DNA of 26,619 nt from DASXMT01 sp036521415 (GTDB lineage: Bacteria; Actinomycetota; Acidimicrobiia; Acidimicrobiales; RAAP-2): assembly GCA_036521415.1 (NCBI GenBank), contig DATDHU010000114.1:1-26619 (forward strand), in the 5' to 3' direction. Position 1 is the first letter of the stretch. Every line of letters starts with the position of its first letter. The notes beneath the pieces were generated by a model that did no database searches, was not told the DNA's origin, and worked only from the letters and a program-made list of their open reading frames with translations. Below are positions 15,784-24,109 of the stretch, piece by piece. The position numbers were made by a program, and so were the translations under genes.

Positions 15784-17166
15784 ATGGTTACCCAAGACCC
15801 ACCCTCGGGCAATGGCATCACCGTCTTTCTGGCCGACGACAACGTCATCGTCCGCGAGGGCGTCCGCGCCTTGCTCGAACGCCAGCACGACCTCTGTGTG
15901 GTCGGCGTGGCCGACGACTACGAGAGCCTGGTCGCCGGTGTGGTGGCCACCGAGCCCCATGTGCTGGTCACCGACATCCGCATGCCCCCGACGTTCCGGC
16001 GCGAGGGGATCGAGGCGGCCAGGGAGGTGCGCCAGCGGTGCCCGGGCACGAGCGTGATCATCCTCTCCCAGTACGACGATCCCGAGTACGCCGTCTCGCT
16101 GGTCGCCGAAGGGTCGGCCGGCTACGGCTACCTGCTCAAAGACCACATCGCCGAGGGCACTCAGCTGGTGGACGCGGTGCGGGCTGTGGCCACCGGCGGT
16201 ACCGCCCTCGATCCCTCGATCGTGGACGCCCTGGTGAGCCCGGTAACCACCCGCGGCGGCCTCACGGTTGCCGAGGAATCGTTGTTGGGCTGGGTGGCCG
16301 AGGGCAAGCCGATCAAGGCGATCGCCGTGGCCGAGCACACCAGCCCCGAGGCAGTCGATTCCCAGGTCGAGGCGCTCTTCGTCAAACTCGCCCAGGGGGT
16401 CTCGGCGGGAACCGAGGGGGCAATCCGAAGGCTTCGGCTACTCCACCAGTGCATCGTCGACCGGGAGGAGCAGGGCGAGTCGCTGTCGCGTCTTCTCCCT
16501 GGCGGACTGGCGGAGAAGCTGCGACGGGACGGCCGGGACATCGGACAGACCGAGATGGTGGAAGTGACGGTCCTGATGAGCGACATCCGCTCCTACTCGA
16601 CGATCGCCGAGCACGCCGACCCGAGCCAGCTGGCCGGGCAGCTCAACCTCCACCGTGCGGCCATGAATGCGGCCATCCTCGGACAGGAAGGAACAGTGAT
16701 GCAGTTCGTGGGCGACGCGGTGATGGCCGTGTTCGGGGCGCCCTTCTCGCAGCCCGATCACGCCGACCGGGCCCTGATCGCTGCCGCCGACGTCCATCGG
16801 CTGCAGGCCGAGGTCAATGCGACCTGGGAACGCCAGGGCCTGCCTCCCTTCGGTCTGGGTGTCGGGTTGTCGACGGGCGAGGCGGCCGCCGCCCTGCTCG
16901 GTTCGGAGGAGCGGCTCGAGTACACCCTGGTGGGCGACACGGTCAATCTGTCCCAACGCCTGCAGCAGCTGGCCGATTCGGGGGAGACTGTGCTGAGCCA
17001 GGCGACGATGGACGCCCTGGCCGTACCCCTGGAGGCGACACTGTTGCCTGAGCAATTGGTCAAAGGGAGGGACACCCCGGTCCGGGCGTGGTGCATCGGT
17101 CGCCGACCTCCATTGGCCACGCCGCACCCGGCTCGTGCACCTGAGCTCTCACCAGGGCAGCGATGA
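15784..17166 (+). CDS. Response regulator fused to class III adenylate/guanylate cyclase
   Basis: A 460-residue soluble protein. Residues 12-135 are a complete receiver (Asp18/Asp19, phosphoacceptor Asp64 in VTDIRMPP, Ser95, Lys119). Residues 159-204 look like a NarL/LuxR-type HTH that has drifted (TVAEESLLGWVAEGKPIKAIAVAEHTS segment). Residues 260-440 are a class III cyclase domain: metal Asp267 (MSDIRSYS) and Asp311 (FVGDAVMAVFG), Asn388 and Arg392 (VGDTVNLSQRL) are present. The usual adenine-selecting Lys is Gln307, while the partner position is Thr381. A Gln there is known in mycobacterial Rv0386, so activity and ATP/GTP choice are open. ATG 15784 has only a weak SD. One base separates its stop from the ABC ATPase gene, so they are probably one operon. 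Confidence 0.9.
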   Translation: MVTQDPPSGNGITVFLADDNVIVREGVRALLERQHDLCVVGVADDYESLVAGVVATEPHVLVTDIRMPPTFRREGIEAAREVRQRCPGTSVIILSQYDDPEYAVSLVAEGSAGYGYLLKDHIAEGTQLVDAVRAVATGGTALDPSIVDALVSPVTTRGGLTVAEESLLGWVAEGKPIKAIAVAEHTSPEAVDSQVEALFVKLAQGVSAGTEGAIRRLRLLHQCIVDREEQGESLSRLLPGGLAEKLRRDGRDIGQTEMVEVTVLMSDIRSYSTIAEHADPSQLAGQLNLHRAAMNAAILGQEGTVMQFVGDAVMAVFGAPFSQPDHADRALIAAADVHRLQAEVNATWERQGLPPFGLGVGLSTGEAAAALLGSEERLEYTLVGDTVNLSQRLQQLADSGETVLSQATMDALAVPLEATLLPEQLVKGRDTPVRAWCIGRRPPLATPHPARAPELSPGQR

Positions 17167-17167
17167 C

Positions 17168-17890
17168 ATGAGTGCCGAGACCGACGTGCTGGTCGTCCAG
17201 GGCGTGCGCAAGACGTTCGAGGCGGAGAACGCCCCCGTTCGGGCGCTGCGGGGAGCCAATCTGCGGGTACCGGCCGGAGACTTCGTGGCCCTGATGGGAC
17301 CGTCGGGCTGCGGCAAGTCGACCCTGCTCAACGTGGTGGCCGGGCTCGACACCGCCGATGAAGGCACGATCAGCGTTGGTGGCCAGCTGGTCACCGGCCG
17401 CACCGAGGACGAGCTCGCACAGATCCGTCGACGGCACATCGGCATCGTCTTCCAATTCTTCAACCTGCTGGAGAGCATGACCGCGTTGGAGAACGTCGCC
17501 CTGCCGGCCATCATCGCCGGCACGAAACGACACCCGGCCGAGACCAGGGCCCGGGATCTTCTCGACCTGTTGGGTGTGGGTGACAAAGCCAAGGCCGCGC
17601 CGGGGTCCCTTTCCGGCGGCCAACGCCAACGGCTGGCCATTGCCCGGGCGCTCGCCAACCAGCCGACCATACTGCTGGCCGACGAGCCAACCGGTGCACT
17701 CGATTCCGACAGTGGTCACGAGATCGTCGAGCTCCTTTCCCGGCTGTACCGCGGAGGGCAGACCATCGTGCTGGTCACGCACGACAACGATGTGGCCCAG
17801 GCGGCCCAGCACCTGATCTACATGCGGGACGGGCAGATGGTCGACAGCCCGGACCGAAGTCCGGCGGGCGCTGTGCACGAGGTCCTGTGA
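17168..17890 (+). CDS. ABC transporter ATP-binding protein, MacB/LolD-like
   Basis: A 240-residue ATPase that should power an FtsX-type permease at the membrane. Walker A GPSGCGKS (44-51), Q-loop Gln96, signature LSGGQ (148-152), Walker B ILLADEP (168-174) and switch His205 are all intact; IVFQFFNLLESMTALENV is typical of the MacB/LolD subfamily. ATG 17168 follows the cyclase stop by one base. Its own stop overlaps the histidine kinase GTG (GTGA). The only permease in view that suits it is encoded at 21463, about 3.6 kb away, with the response regulator genes in between. Confidence 0.95.
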   Translation: MSAETDVLVVQGVRKTFEAENAPVRALRGANLRVPAGDFVALMGPSGCGKSTLLNVVAGLDTADEGTISVGGQLVTGRTEDELAQIRRRHIGIVFQFFNLLESMTALENVALPAIIAGTKRHPAETRARDLLDLLGVGDKAKAAPGSLSGGQRQRLAIARALANQPTILLADEPTGALDSDSGHEIVELLSRLYRGGQTIVLVTHDNDVAQAAQHLIYMRDGQMVDSPDRSPAGAVHEVL

Positions 17891-20076
17891 CCGCGGTGCC
17901 GACCACCGCCGGGGACGGGCAGGGCATCGCGCTGGATGCCCTGGATGTGCGCGTGGACCGCGAGCCGCCGCGGGAGCGGGTGTTCGCAGCCGACGAGTCC
18001 GGCGGAACGCAGGCGCACCTTTCGCCGGCCGTCCTGCTGGTGGTGCCAGCACTGGTCCTCGTCGGCATCGCCTTCGTCAAGGCCGTCGACGCCGGCGCCA
18101 CCACCGCCGATGTGATCCGGTTCGAGCTGACCCTGGGCTGGGTGGTCGCCGGCGCGTGCCTGCTGGTACGGGACGCGCTCAAGCCGCTGGGCCGTCTAGT
18201 CGCCCTCGCCGCCGCCCTGGGTGGTGCCAGCTTCGCCGCCGCGGTCATGGGCGTGACGACGGCCGGGGGCATCGGGCACGCCGGGCGCGCCGTGGCCACC
18301 ATCCTTCCCGCCGTGCTCATGGCGGTGTGCCTGCACTTCCTGCTGGCTGTCCCCGACGGGCGCCTGGGCTCGAGGCGGCGACGCACCGCAGTGGGGTTCG
18401 GCTACGCCTCCGGCACCGCGCTGGGTCTGTGGGCCTGGTTCGGGGCAGCACGGATGTCCGATGCCCTGGCCATCACCGGATGGTCGATTGCCATCGCCAT
18501 CGGATCAGCCGCCGCCGCCCATCGGTACCGCTCCGCCCCCGGCATCGATCGACAGCGCATGCAGGCCCTGGCCGCCGGCGCGGTGGCCTGTGTCGAGGTG
18601 GGACTGGTGGTCGTGGGCCTGGCCGTGCTGGTCAAGTGGCCGGGCCACCCGTGGGCCGTTGCCGCCGGCGCCACCGTGCTGGTGCCGGTCGGAGTGGGTG
18701 CAGCCACCTTCCCCCGCCTGCTGGTGAAGTCCGATCGGATGCTGGTCTGGCTGCTCACCCTGACCGGCCTGTCCATCGCGGTCCTGGCCGTCTACCTGTT
18801 GGTCATCCTGGGCTTCGGACACCAGCCGGGGTCGGGCGACCGAGAGGTGCTCGGCCTGTCGATTCTGGCCGCGGCCATCGTCGCCCTCGGCGCGTCGGTC
18901 TCCCGCCAGCGGCTCCAAGGGCTCGCGCAGCGTCTGGTCTACGGGACCAATGCCGTGCCCGACGATGTGGTCAAGACATTCAGCACCCGCTTGACCAGAG
19001 CGGTGACCATGGACGAGCTGCTCCTCCAGCTGATCGAGTCGCTGCACAAGTCGATGGCGTTGACCAGTGCCGAGGTCTTCTCCGGCACCAGCGAAGTGCT
19101 CGAGCGCAGCGCGTCGATCCCGGACCGCGGACCGGGGACCCTGCACATCGGACCTGCCGAGCAACCGGTCGTGGCCCGGGCGGGCGTGTCCGGCAACGCC
19201 TGGACTGCAGTGTGGCTTCCCGGCGTCATCGCCGGGCGCGACCTTGCCCAGCTGCGGGTGTGCCCGATCACCTATGGCGGCGACCTGCTGGGGCTGGTGG
19301 TCGTCGAGCGGCCGACCACCGAGCCGCCCTTCACCGAGAAGGAGGACATCGTCCTGACCGAGCTGTCCCGTCAGGTGGGGCTGGCCCTGCATAACGTCCG
19401 GCTCGACTCAGCCCTCCAATCCACGCTCGACGAGGTTCGGCGCCAGGCCGCCGAACTACGCGCCTCGAGATCGCGCATCGTTGCCGCGGCGGACGCCGAG
19501 AGGCGACGGGTGGAACGGGACCTGCACGACGGTGCCCAGCAGCACCTGGTGGCGTTGGCCGTCAACGTCCGCCTGGTTCGCGACCTGGTGGTCGAGGATC
19601 CGAAGGCAGCCACCGCCGCCCTCGACGAGATCGCCGCCGAGGTGAAGACCACCGTCCAGGAGTTGCGGGATCTGGCCCATGGCATCTATCCGCCCCTGCT
19701 GATGGACAACGGACTGCCCGAGGCCCTCCGGGCAGTCGGGTCGAGGAGCCCGCTCGACGTCGAGACGTCGGCGGACGGGATCGGGCGCTTCTCTGCCGAC
19801 ATCGAAGCGGCCGTGTACTTCTGCTGTCTCGAGGCCTTGCAGAACGCGGCCAAGCATGCGCCGGCGTCGCATGTGCAGGTTCGGGTGTGGGAGGCGGAGG
19901 GTGGGTTGCTCTTCACCATCATCGACGACGGGCCCGGATTCGACCCCAAGGTCGCTCAGGCCGGGCACGGATTCATGAACATGAGCGACCGGCTCGGGGC
20001 CATCGGAGGATCGGTCCGATGGGAGTCGGCGCCGCGGGCCGGGTCCACCGTGCGGGGCTCGATCCCGCTGACGTGA
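17887..20076 (+). CDS. Membrane sensor histidine kinase (HisKA_3/NarX-DegS class)
   Basis: A 729-residue kinase. Residues about 45-345 hold roughly nine to ten hydrophobic helices with short loops, so sensing is likely within the membrane. A GAF-like domain follows at about 358-511, then a coiled segment, the phosphoacceptor His547 in ERRRVERDLHDGAQQH, and an HATPase_c domain with N-box EALQNAAKHAP (about 649) and DDGPGF (about 680). This kinase class pairs with NarL-type receivers; candidates nearby are at 20561, 20104 and 15784. GTG 17887 overlaps the ABC ATPase stop. The first 45 residues are a hydrophilic, charged N-terminus. It ends 27 bases from the convergent receiver gene. Confidence 0.94.
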   Translation: MTAVPTTAGDGQGIALDALDVRVDREPPRERVFAADESGGTQAHLSPAVLLVVPALVLVGIAFVKAVDAGATTADVIRFELTLGWVVAGACLLVRDALKPLGRLVALAAALGGASFAAAVMGVTTAGGIGHAGRAVATILPAVLMAVCLHFLLAVPDGRLGSRRRRTAVGFGYASGTALGLWAWFGAARMSDALAITGWSIAIAIGSAAAAHRYRSAPGIDRQRMQALAAGAVACVEVGLVVVGLAVLVKWPGHPWAVAAGATVLVPVGVGAATFPRLLVKSDRMLVWLLTLTGLSIAVLAVYLLVILGFGHQPGSGDREVLGLSILAAAIVALGASVSRQRLQGLAQRLVYGTNAVPDDVVKTFSTRLTRAVTMDELLLQLIESLHKSMALTSAEVFSGTSEVLERSASIPDRGPGTLHIGPAEQPVVARAGVSGNAWTAVWLPGVIAGRDLAQLRVCPITYGGDLLGLVVVERPTTEPPFTEKEDIVLTELSRQVGLALHNVRLDSALQSTLDEVRRQAAELRASRSRIVAAADAERRRVERDLHDGAQQHLVALAVNVRLVRDLVVEDPKAATAALDEIAAEVKTTVQELRDLAHGIYPPLLMDNGLPEALRAVGSRSPLDVETSADGIGRFSADIEAAVYFCCLEALQNAAKHAPASHVQVRVWEAEGGLLFTIIDDGPGFDPKVAQAGHGFMNMSDRLGAIGGSVRWESAPRAGSTVRGSIPLT

Positions 20077-20103
20077 GCCTGGCGGGCCCGGGCGATCCGA
20101 CGG

Positions 20104-20496
20104 TCAGCTGGACAGGAACTCGATGGTGTCCCGCTTGCTCCAGATGCGCTGCAGCTCGGCCGGTCCGAACTCCTCCTTGTTGACGTAGGCACGGGCACCG
20201 CTGGTGGAGGCGTCCGGCGGGAGGTCCTGGAGGTTGTAGGTGGAGCAGAGGACCACCACCACATCGGGCTCGGCGGTCACGATCCGGCGAGTGGCCTCCA
20301 CTCCGTTCATACCCGGCATGTTGATGTCCATGAGCACCAGGGCCGGGCGGAGCTCGGCGGCCATGGCCACCGCCTCTTCCCCGTTGGTGGCCTCGCCAAC
20401 CAGGTCGAAGCCCTCCAACCGGCGCACCACGGCACGGGCGGCAGCACGGAATGGTGCCTGGTCGTCGACGACGAGTACCGGCAGCTGATCATCCAC
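20104..20496 (-). CDS. Stand-alone receiver-domain response regulator
   Basis: A 130-residue receiver with no output domain. Asp11/Asp12, phosphoacceptor Asp57 (LVLMDINMPGMNG), Ser85 and Lys107 are present, so it should be phosphorylatable. The C-terminal part after Lys107 is only about 23 residues. It could be a phosphate sink, a CheY-like allosteric switch or a phosphorelay intermediate. GTG 20496 has no clear SD; GACAAT lies eight bases upstream. It sits between the kinase and the NarL regulator, on the strand opposite to the kinase and 64 bases downstream of the NarL regulator gene. I see no frameshifted HTH remnant after its stop in the 27-base gap. Confidence 0.9.
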   Translation of the reverse strand: MDDQLPVLVVDDQAPFRAAARAVVRRLEGFDLVGEATNGEEAVAMAAELRPALVLMDINMPGMNGVEATRRIVTAEPDVVVVLCSTYNLQDLPPDASTSGARAYVNKEEFGPAELQRIWSKRDTIEFLSS

Positions 20497-20560
20497 GATG
20501 GCTTATTGTCCCACGAGTGGCGCGGGCCCGACAGTGAGCTAGCACTCCCCATCGGTGTGG

Positions 20561-21235
20561 CTACCCGGTCACCTCGCCGCTGAGATAGATGAGCACAGCC
20601 TTGACCCTGCGGTTGACATCCTCCTCCTCGGTGAGGCCGAGCTTCGAGAAGATGGAGTTGGTGTGCTTCTCCACCGCCCGCTCGGAGAGGAACAGTGCCG
20701 CGGCAATGGCGGCGTTGTTCTTGCCCTGGGCCATCTCGCCCAGCGTCTCGAGCTCGCGCGCGGTAAGCCGGTCGAGGTCCGAGGGGCGACGGGGAGCCGA
20801 CGCCCCGACCAGGGAGTCGACCACCGCGGGGTCGACGACGGAGCCACCCTCGGCCACGGTCCGGATGGCCCGGACCAGCTCGTCGACGCCAGTGATCGTC
20901 TCTTTCAACAGGTAGGCGCGGCGCGCCGAGCCTTCGGCCAGCAGGGCGAGCGCGTACTCCGGGTTCGCGTATTGGCTCAACACGACCACACCGACGTCTG
21001 GGCGGCGTTCCCGGAGGTGCGCCGCGGCCTGGATGCCCTCATCGGTGCCGGTCGGGGGCATCCGGATGTCGGTGACCACCACGTCGGGCTGGACCGCGTC
21101 GACCAGAGTGAGGAGCCCGGGCAGGTCGTTGGCCGTTCCCACCAGCTCGAGCCCGCCCTGATGGGCGATGAGCTTCTCCACCCCCTGACGCAGGAGAGCG
21201 TTGTCCTCGGCAAGCACCACCCGGACCGGTCCCAT
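20561..21235 (-). CDS. NarL/FixJ-family response regulator
   Basis: A 224-residue transcription factor. The receiver has Glu10/Asp11, phosphoacceptor Asp56 in VTDIRMPP, Ser87 and Lys111; the LuxR-type HTH covers about 156-200 (LTARELETLGEMAQGKNN, then AVEKHTNSIFSKLGL). It is clearly paralogous to the receiver and decayed HTH of the cyclase fusion: VTDIRMPP, LSQY, PEYA and YLLK are shared. ATG 21235 has no SD; TACGGT ends eight bases upstream, so a leaderless mRNA is likely. An in-frame TTG at 21244 is an alternative. Divergent from the permease gene; probably the transcriptional output of the adjacent kinase. Confidence 0.94.
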   Translation of the reverse strand: MGPVRVVLAEDNALLRQGVEKLIAHQGGLELVGTANDLPGLLTLVDAVQPDVVVTDIRMPPTGTDEGIQAAAHLRERRPDVGVVVLSQYANPEYALALLAEGSARRAYLLKETITGVDELVRAIRTVAEGGSVVDPAVVDSLVGASAPRRPSDLDRLTARELETLGEMAQGKNNAAIAAALFLSERAVEKHTNSIFSKLGLTEEEDVNRRVKAVLIYLSGEVTG

Positions 21236-21462
21236 GGGCGACAACCGTAGCCGGGCCCTCCTCGTGATCGGGGCCCAGCGAGGGTGCCATCAGTCCTGGT
21301 GATCCGGCCTGGGCAGTGGTGGTAGTACACCCGGAACCGGCGGGTTGCCGCCCTTGGACCGTGGGCCAAAGTCGATCAGACTGCGGGAAGGATGGGCATC
21401 TGGCTGATGGCGTGGCACAGGGACGTGGGCAAGACCGGTCCACACGAGTGCGGAGGCACGAG
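21236..21462. promoter_or_regulatory. Divergent region, NarL regulator / ABC permease
   Basis: 227 bases between divergent starts, so the likely place for promoters and for binding of the NarL-type regulator. TACGGT (minus, 21249-21244) is the candidate -10 of the regulator gene. On the permease side GGAGG (21452-21456) is the SD. No clear inverted-repeat operator was found by eye. Confidence 0.4.
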
Positions 21463-23970
21463 GTGAGCCTGTCCGTATTCAAGACCGCCTGGTACCGCTT
21501 CACCACCACCTTCAGCCACCAATGGGGCGGGTACCTCACCGTGCTCGTCCTCACTGGACTGCTGGGAGGACTGGCCATGGGATCGGTGGCCGGTGCCCGG
21601 CGCACCCTGGCCTCCCCGGCGGTGTACATAGCCAGTAGCAACCCGCTCAGCTTCGGTGTCGGCACCGGGCTGCTCGGTCAGTCCGGCAGCTCCAGTGGCT
21701 ACGACCCGAGCCTGGTCACAACGATCGCCCACGTACCTCACGTCTCCCACGTCGCCACCGTCACCGGTCTCAACCTCGTCGCCTTGAACAGGGACGGTTC
21801 CCCGAATCGACTCGATGCCAACCCCGGGAACGGCTCGGGAAGCGTTGGCGGCTTCTATTTTGATTGGAACAAGGTGACCGTTCTCCAGGGACGGATGGCC
21901 GATCCTCGCAATCCCCACGAATTCGTGGTGAACTCCCTTGCCGCTCAGCCCCTCGGGCTCCATGTAGGCCAGGTCGTTCACTTTGGGATCTACACGAACG
22001 CCCAGACCCAACTACCCGGTTTCGGCACCGCCGCCGTTCCGCCTCGCCGCACCATCGACGCCAAACTGGTCGGGGTCGTGATCGACCCGACCACGGTGGC
22101 GCAGGACGAGGTGGACACCGGAACGTCGCTGCAGATCTTCACCCCGGCACTGACGCGGCAGTTGCTCTCGTGCTGCGTCAACTACGCGGTGACCGGGGTG
22201 AAGGTGAACGGCGACGCGGCCGCAGTGAGAGCGGTGGAACGGGAGGTTCGCCACTTGCTGCCCAAGGGCGCCCCGGTGTCCATCACTTCCACCGCCACCG
22301 GTGAGGCCAAGGCGCAACGGGCGGTCAAGCCCGAGGCGATCGCTCTCGGGGTGTTCGGCGGGATCGCCGGACTGGTGGCGCTGATCGTGGCCAGCCAGGT
22401 CATCGCCCGCCAGCTCCGATTCGGTGCCGAGGAGCGGAGCACGATGCGGGCACTCGGGGCTGATCCGGCCGAGGGGGTGATCGACGGACTTCCGGGTCTC
22501 CTCATGGCCGTCGTGGTCGGCTCCCTCGTCGCCGTGGGGGTTGCCGTGGCGTTGTCTCCGATCGCCCCGATCGGCGTGATCCGACCGTACTACCCCAGCC
22601 TCGGTGTGGCCTGGGACTGGACGGTGCTCGGCGTTGGATTCGTCGTCCTGACCGTGAGCCTGGGCGCCATCGCCACGGCGATGGCGTATCGCCAGGCTCC
22701 ACAGCGACTGGAGAAACGACGAGCTCGCACGGACCGCACGCAATCGGGCTCGGCCGGCGTGGCGGCCAGCTGGGGCTTGCCGGCTCCGGCAGTGGAGGGT
22801 GTCCGCTTCGCCCTCGACCCGGGGAACGGACGCAACAGCACGCCCGTTCGTTCGGCCATCTTCGGAACCGCCTTGGCCTTGTTGGTGGTGGTCGCCACGG
22901 TGACGTTCGGGGCCAGCCTCGACTCGCTGGTCTCCCATCCGAACCTGTACGGGTGGAACTGGGACTATGCACTGGCCGCCGGGGGTGGATCCGGAAACAT
23001 CCCGGCCCAGCCGGCGGCGGGACTCCTGGCCCAGGATCCCTCGGTCGGGTCGTGGTCGGGGGTGTACTTCGCCGACCTCGAGATCGACGGACAGCCGGTA
23101 CCGGTGCTCGGCGCACATCCCGGCGCCGTGGTCGGACCTCCGATCCTGTCCGGTCACGGGCTCGATGCGCCCGGACAGATCGTGCTCGGTGCTGTGACCT
23201 TGGGCCAACTGGGCAAGCAGGTCGGGGACACGGTCGTGGTGGACAACGGAGTGACGGCACCAACCCGGTTACAGGTGGTGGGGACGGCGACCCTGCCCAC
23301 CATCGGAGGTGGGCTGGGTGGACAGCATTTGGAGATGGGAAGCGGAGCCGTGGTTCCCTACACGGTCATTCCGCCGGCGGATCGGAACCCCTTCGCCGAC
23401 CCCCAGACCGGCCCCCAGGTCATCCTGGTGCGATTGAAGCACGGAGCCAACCACGGGGTCGCTCTCCGATCGCTGCACCGAATCGCCGATGCAACGAGTA
23501 CCCCGTCGAACTTCGAGGTGGCAGTGATCTCCGTGCTTCGGCCGGCGGAGATCGTGAACTACCGCTCGATGGGGACCACACCCGTGGTGCTCGGCGGTTC
23601 CCTGGCCGCCGGTGCAGTGGCGGCGCTCATGTTGACGCTGGTGGCTTCGGTTCGCCGGCGTCGGCGCGATCTGGCGGTCCTCAAGACCCTCGGCTTCACC
23701 CGCCGCCAGCTGGCCGCCACCGTGGCCTGGCAATCGAGTGTGTCGGTGGTCATCGGGATGGTGGTCGGTGTGCCCCTGGGGATCATTGCCGGGCGGCTGC
23801 TGTGGAACATCTTCGCCACCGGGATCAACGCCGTGCCCGCACCGACCGTCCCACTCTGGTCGATCGTGAGCATCTCGGTGGGTGCCCTGGTGCTGGCCAA
23901 TCTGGTGGCGGCGGTCCCGGGCCGCATCGCAGCCCGCACCCCGACCGCGCTGGTCTTGCGGGCCGACTGA
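21463..23970 (+). CDS. ABC transporter permease, FtsX-like (two FtsX domains)
   Basis: An 835-residue membrane protein. Helices are seen at about 22-45, 293-316, 344-370, 385-408, 465-487, 709-735, 757-785 and 800-825: two FtsX domains of four helices each. Two large extracytoplasmic domains (about 46-290 and 488-708) separate the first and second helix of each half. The cytoplasmic ends carry typical coupling segments (EERSTMRALGADP; RRRDLAVLKTLGFTRRQL). This is the double-FtsX layout of actinobacterial permeases for lipids, lipoproteins, peptides or mechanical signal transmission. GTG 21463 has GGAGG six bases upstream. Likely partner of the ATPase at 17168. The substrate is unknown; the next gene encodes a secreted protein. 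Confidence 0.93.
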   Translation: MSLSVFKTAWYRFTTTFSHQWGGYLTVLVLTGLLGGLAMGSVAGARRTLASPAVYIASSNPLSFGVGTGLLGQSGSSSGYDPSLVTTIAHVPHVSHVATVTGLNLVALNRDGSPNRLDANPGNGSGSVGGFYFDWNKVTVLQGRMADPRNPHEFVVNSLAAQPLGLHVGQVVHFGIYTNAQTQLPGFGTAAVPPRRTIDAKLVGVVIDPTTVAQDEVDTGTSLQIFTPALTRQLLSCCVNYAVTGVKVNGDAAAVRAVEREVRHLLPKGAPVSITSTATGEAKAQRAVKPEAIALGVFGGIAGLVALIVASQVIARQLRFGAEERSTMRALGADPAEGVIDGLPGLLMAVVVGSLVAVGVAVALSPIAPIGVIRPYYPSLGVAWDWTVLGVGFVVLTVSLGAIATAMAYRQAPQRLEKRRARTDRTQSGSAGVAASWGLPAPAVEGVRFALDPGNGRNSTPVRSAIFGTALALLVVVATVTFGASLDSLVSHPNLYGWNWDYALAAGGGSGNIPAQPAAGLLAQDPSVGSWSGVYFADLEIDGQPVPVLGAHPGAVVGPPILSGHGLDAPGQIVLGAVTLGQLGKQVGDTVVVDNGVTAPTRLQVVGTATLPTIGGGLGGQHLEMGSGAVVPYTVIPPADRNPFADPQTGPQVILVRLKHGANHGVALRSLHRIADATSTPSNFEVAVISVLRPAEIVNYRSMGTTPVVLGGSLAAGAVAALMLTLVASVRRRRRDLAVLKTLGFTRRQLAATVAWQSSVSVVIGMVVGVPLGIIAGRLLWNIFATGINAVPAPTVPLWSIVSISVGALVLANLVAAVPGRIAARTPTALVLRAD

Positions 23971-24109
23971 CTGTTCGTGCTCGTTGCCGTGAACGAATCG
24001 TGCTGGCACCACCGCACGAAGAGGTGCTTGCGCCCTGTTGCCGACGTCGTCGCCGTGCGTCAATGGCGGTGCACTCGCGTCGAGCGCGCAACCACGATGG
24101 GAGATACTG

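Noticed and set aside
15346..16338. Upstream extension of the DAK2 gene across rpmB and the cyclase 5' end
   Set aside because: It would run antisense through rpmB and the receiver domain; the family N-terminus begins at 15345.
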